Source: CAMXAS01 sp964442435 (lineage in GTDB: Bacteria > Bacteroidota > Bacteroidia > Bacteroidales > P3). From it: DNA of 64,000 nucleotides. Every line of letters begins with the position of its first letter. Positions within the stretch are counted from its first letter, which is position 1. The DNA lies in NCBI GenBank assembly GCA_964442435.1, contig CAYTZG010000004.1:60068-124067 (forward strand). The letters are read 5' to 3'. A model generated the notes under the pieces. It saw nothing but the letters and a program-made list of their open reading frames with translations. It was not told the origin of the DNA and did no database searches. The translations under genes were made by a program, and so were the position numbers. Shown piece by piece: positions 61,370 through 64,000 of this stretch.

Positions 61370-61747
61370 TTAGGCACCGATATGCGCCTTGTATTGGTCG
61401 GCCGTCATCAGACCGTTTACCGCAGCGGGATCGGCTACTTTAATCTTGACAATCCAGCTGGCATAGGCGTCGCGGTTAATCGCGGCGGGATCGTCTTCCA
61501 ACGCGCTGTTGAATTCCAGAATTTCGCCCTTGACCGGCAACAGCAGTTCGGCTACCGTCTTGACAGCCTCGATGCTGCCGAAGCGTTCGCCACCTTCAAT
61601 CGTTTCGCCGACGGTATCGATATCTACGAATACCATGTCGCCCAATTCTTTCTGAGCGAAATCGGTGATACCTACATAGGCAACGTCGCCGTCCACCTTG
61701 ATCCATTCGGAATCTTCCGTGTACTTGAGATTTTCAGGAAAAGTCAT
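61370..61747 (-). CDS. gcvH: Glycine cleavage system H protein
   Basis: 125 residues. The lipoyl lysine is Lys63 in GSIEAVKTVAELLLPVKGEI, and the N-terminal YTEDSEWIKVDGDVAYVGIT is the family start. It shuttles the methylamine group between the P, T and L proteins, none of which is in this window. It has a good promoter whose -33 element lies inside the end of sprA, and a terminator downstream. Confidence 0.96.
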   Translation of the reverse strand: MTFPENLKYTEDSEWIKVDGDVAYVGITDFAQKELGDMVFVDIDTVGETIEGGERFGSIEAVKTVAELLLPVKGEILEFNSALEDDPAAINRDAYASWIVKIKVADPAAVNGLMTADQYKAHIGA

Positions 61748-61820
61748 AATATTTTAATATTTAATTTGTTATAAATTCCGTTTCGTTTCTAATCCGTTGT
61801 GCGCGCGGCACCTATCGCGT

Positions 61821-61851
61821 CAAAGGTACGATTTTTCGTTTAATTCACCAA
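61821..61851 (-). promoter_or_regulatory. Promoter for gcvH
   Basis: On the minus strand TTG (61851-61849) is followed after 20 bases by TACCTTTG (61828-61821). The TTG falls within the last codons of sprA. The leader would be about 66 bases. Confidence 0.8.
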
Positions 61852-64000
61852 CTTATAAATGATGCTGATGCCGCCCTTGCCCGTATGGTTGTAGAACAGG
61901 TTGGCGATATGCGGCTTGTTGATGGTCATATCGTAGAACACTTTCGCCGACAATTGCTTGGTCAGTTCGTATTCGGCGTAAACGTTGATGGAGGTGACCA
62001 ACGAACCGGCCGAGGGCGTGCTGACGTTTTGGTCTATGCGTCGCAAAACCGTCTTGGTGTCGCGGACGGAGACATCGGCCTTCAACACGATGTCGCTCGT
62101 AATCTTACGCTTGGACGACCCGCCGGAATTGACCTTGAAGCCGACGTTCTTGATGCGGTAGCCCGCGCCCACCACCCACGCGCTGCTGCTTACCTCCGTA
62201 ATCTGATTGTTGACGAAGCTCAAACCTATCTGACGGCTCTGCCGGTACTCGAAATTGAAGCTGAAATCGTTTTTCAACGTAAAGGCGACCTTGAGCAAGG
62301 GGGCGAACTGCTCGCTCAGCACCACGCCGTCGAAGATATACTGCGAGATGAAATTCATGTTGTCGTCCATACGGCTCGGATGGTCCATCGACAGGTCGTA
62401 CAGCACGTTGTTCGTGTAGGAACCGATGCTGTAAGAGGACGTATAGGCATGGGAGAGCGTAAAGTTCTTGAATATCTTCCGCATGGCCTTTATCTTGGTC
62501 AAACCGCTGTAAGACAGCGTCCAGTTCGGCAACGGGAAACGGGTAAGCGTGGACAGCGACATCGTATGGGGGTCGGCGCCCGTGTAGGCGGCCAACAGGG
62601 CCGTCAGCATGACATCCTGCGAATTGGACTTGTAGCCATAGGGGTAATAGNNNNNNNNNNNNNNNNNNNNNNNNNNNNNNNNNNNNNNNNNNNNNNNNNN
62701 NNNNNNNNNNNNNNNNNNNNNNNNNNNNNNNNNNNNNNNNNNNNNNNNNNCCTTGCGCGGCCGCCTTCTCCAAAATGTCGCCCTGGGCACCGAACAGCGC
62801 GAAGGCCGCGCCAGGCGCCTGATGCTTGAGGTTGACGCCGAAAATATCCGGTTCCAGCATAAAGCCCGGTATCGTCGTACCCTCGTTGCGCGACCAAGTG
62901 ACGCTCGCGTCCCGCACCATCATCAAAAAGCGTAACGCGCCCTTGTAGGTCGTTTCCCATACCGTGGCCTTATCCACCTTGACGCGGTTGTCCTCCCCGC
63001 TTCCCATGGCCGAATTGCTCCGACCGTTGTTGCGCCGCGATTTGTTGCGGCTCGGCTGGTTGATTTTCTTCAGGAACGGTACCTTATTATAAAGCCCCAC
63101 GAGATTGACATTGCCCGTCGCATTGAGGTTCATGTTGTTCGCTATCGTATTGCCCAAGCGGTCTTGAATGGCCAACGCGCCGGCTTCCCAGCGGTAAGTC
63201 GTCGCATAACCGACATTGGCGTTCACCCAATCCAAGAGCGGGATTTTGTTAATCGGCAATTTGTACGTAATGTTGACGGCCTGGTCGAAATTACGCAATT
63301 TGCCGCCCGTCAGGAAACTGCTCCAAATGGAATCCTTTTTGTCGCGCGTGTCGATGAGGCCGAGCGGCTCTTCCAAAAACGCGTTGGCGTTGGCCGAATA
63401 CTTAAGCGAAATGGATTTCGTGATGTCGTAGCCGAACGTATAATAACGGTTCCAATTGAATTGCTTGTAATAGGTCGGATTCAGCAGAATGTCCCATTCC
63501 GGCGTCTTGTTGCGCAATTTGGTGGCCGTGAAGTCGCGCTGCAAATCCATGCCGAACGTAAACTGGTTGGGCACATAGTTAAAATTGAAATCCGTCAGGA
63601 TCGCCCAGCCCTTCTTCTGCGCCAACTTGGTTTTGGCAAACGGCTCGAAGAATTTGGAAGACGTGGAATAGTTGTAGCCGATGCTCCCCTTGTGGATGAA
63701 CTGGTTGTCGTACTCCATGTCCTCGTTGCGGCGCAACGTGCTCGAATAGGCATACGACACATTGAAGTTCTCTATATCCCAGAACATAGGCGCCCGGTCT
63801 GCGTTCGTCCGCTCCTTGCGCACGTTCATGAAGTTGATATTCTGCCGCAGCGTATAATCCTGAATCTGATGCTTGAACGCCTTTTTATCCTCCGCGTTAT
63901 AATTGGCCAGCGCGTGTTTGGTTTTGACGTCCGGATCCAACGGATTGTATTCCGGATTGCTGATGATGGACGACAGGTCGTAGTGCACCGGCAGTTTCAG
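61840..64000 (-). CDS. sprA: SprA/Sov-type T9SS outer-membrane translocon protein (C-terminal part, with a gap)
   Basis: The frame is open to the window's right edge, so the N-terminus is missing, and 100 N interrupt it at 62651-62750. The visible ~415 residues upstream of the gap and ~270 downstream are aromatic-rich beta strands. Examples are KKGWAILTDFNFNYVPNQFT, FTFGMDLQRDFTATKLRNK, YTFGYDITKSISLKYSANAN, LTRFPLPNWTLSYSGLTK and a last segment GGISIIYKLVN. These match the C-terminal barrel region of SprA (Sov in Porphyromonas), the very large outer-membrane conduit of type IX secretion. The frames on the two sides of the gap differ by the 100-base placeholder. Confidence 0.88.
62651..62750. 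other. Assembly gap (100 N)
   Basis: Exactly 100 N inside sprA. The flanking frames join only if the real missing length is a multiple of 3, so 100 is a placeholder and not the true size. Confidence 0.99.

Noticed and set aside
1..64000. CRISPR array, tRNA, rRNA, transposase or phage integrase
   Set aside because: I saw no spaced direct repeats, cloverleaf sequence or transposase/integrase motifs; the S74 domain is the only phage-like element and sits in a host-type exported protein.

Overview
The window looks like a chromosomal segment of a Bacteroidota bacterium, most likely order Bacteroidales, with fairly high GC for that group. The evidence is: promoters of the Bacteroidota type (-7 TAnnTTTG, with a TTG about 20 bases upstream); a SprA/Sov-type component of the type IX secretion system (T9SS) and a small T9SS cargo protein; DUF3276, DUF4295, DUF1599, a ~314-residue NusB and an eukaryote-like GT3 glycogen synthase fused to a phosphorylase; and several small outer-membrane beta-barrel proteins. 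I cannot fix family or genus. The sequence is a scaffold with two 100-N gaps (21062-21161 and 62651-62750). Genes tile it almost completely: no stretch over 300 bases lacks a gene, and I saw no tRNA, rRNA, insertion sequence, prophage or CRISPR array.

Layout. 1-8.5 kb: a lipoprotein start, exonuclease III, a SlyD-like isomerase with an overlapping membrane-tethered helix-turn-helix protein, then a leftward run of two beta-barrel proteins, endonuclease III, LpxB, a SpoIID-like protein and ComEC. 8.6-11.7 kb: serC-serA serine synthesis and another barrel protein. 11.6-14.4 kb: L33, DUF4295, FtsY, RimO. 14.4-23.7 kb: a GIN-domain lipoprotein, TsaB, AnmK, a large NagZ/beta-lactamase-like fusion, DapB, a gap-broken exported protein, ParB, ParA, DUF3276. 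23.7-27.3 kb: rightward pdxS-pdxT-nusB-yajC-coaE. 27.3-40.1 kb: a long leftward run with a T9SS cargo protein, a YadA-head/S74 fibre-like protein, an FtsE-like ATPase and four glycogen enzymes. 40.1-43.7 kb: tig-clpP-lepB. 43.7-54.9 kb: TamB, TsaD, PlsY and an unrecognised 1595-residue exported protein. 54.9-64 kb: PrmA, TpiA, a DoxX-family protein, DUF1599, FolP, the diadenylate cyclase CdaA, YchF, GcvH and the C-terminal part of SprA.

Functional themes are mostly housekeeping: amino-acid and cofactor synthesis (serine, lysine/diaminopimelate, PLP, folate, CoA), protein export and maturation (FtsY, YajC, LepB, T9SS, TamB), chromosome partitioning, peptidoglycan recycling (NagZ-like enzyme plus AnmK) and glycogen turnover.

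The points most worth a second look are regulatory and architectural: a predicted three-way-junction RNA at the start of the pdxS leader; a mirrored, interleaved promoter pair between DUF1599 and folP; mutually complementary 5' leaders of tsaD and tamB; an 87-bp convergent coding overlap between anmK and the NagZ/beta-lactamase fusion; the 1595-residue protein with an acidic, tyrosine-rich tail; and the S74-terminated head-repeat protein next to a T9SS cargo protein.
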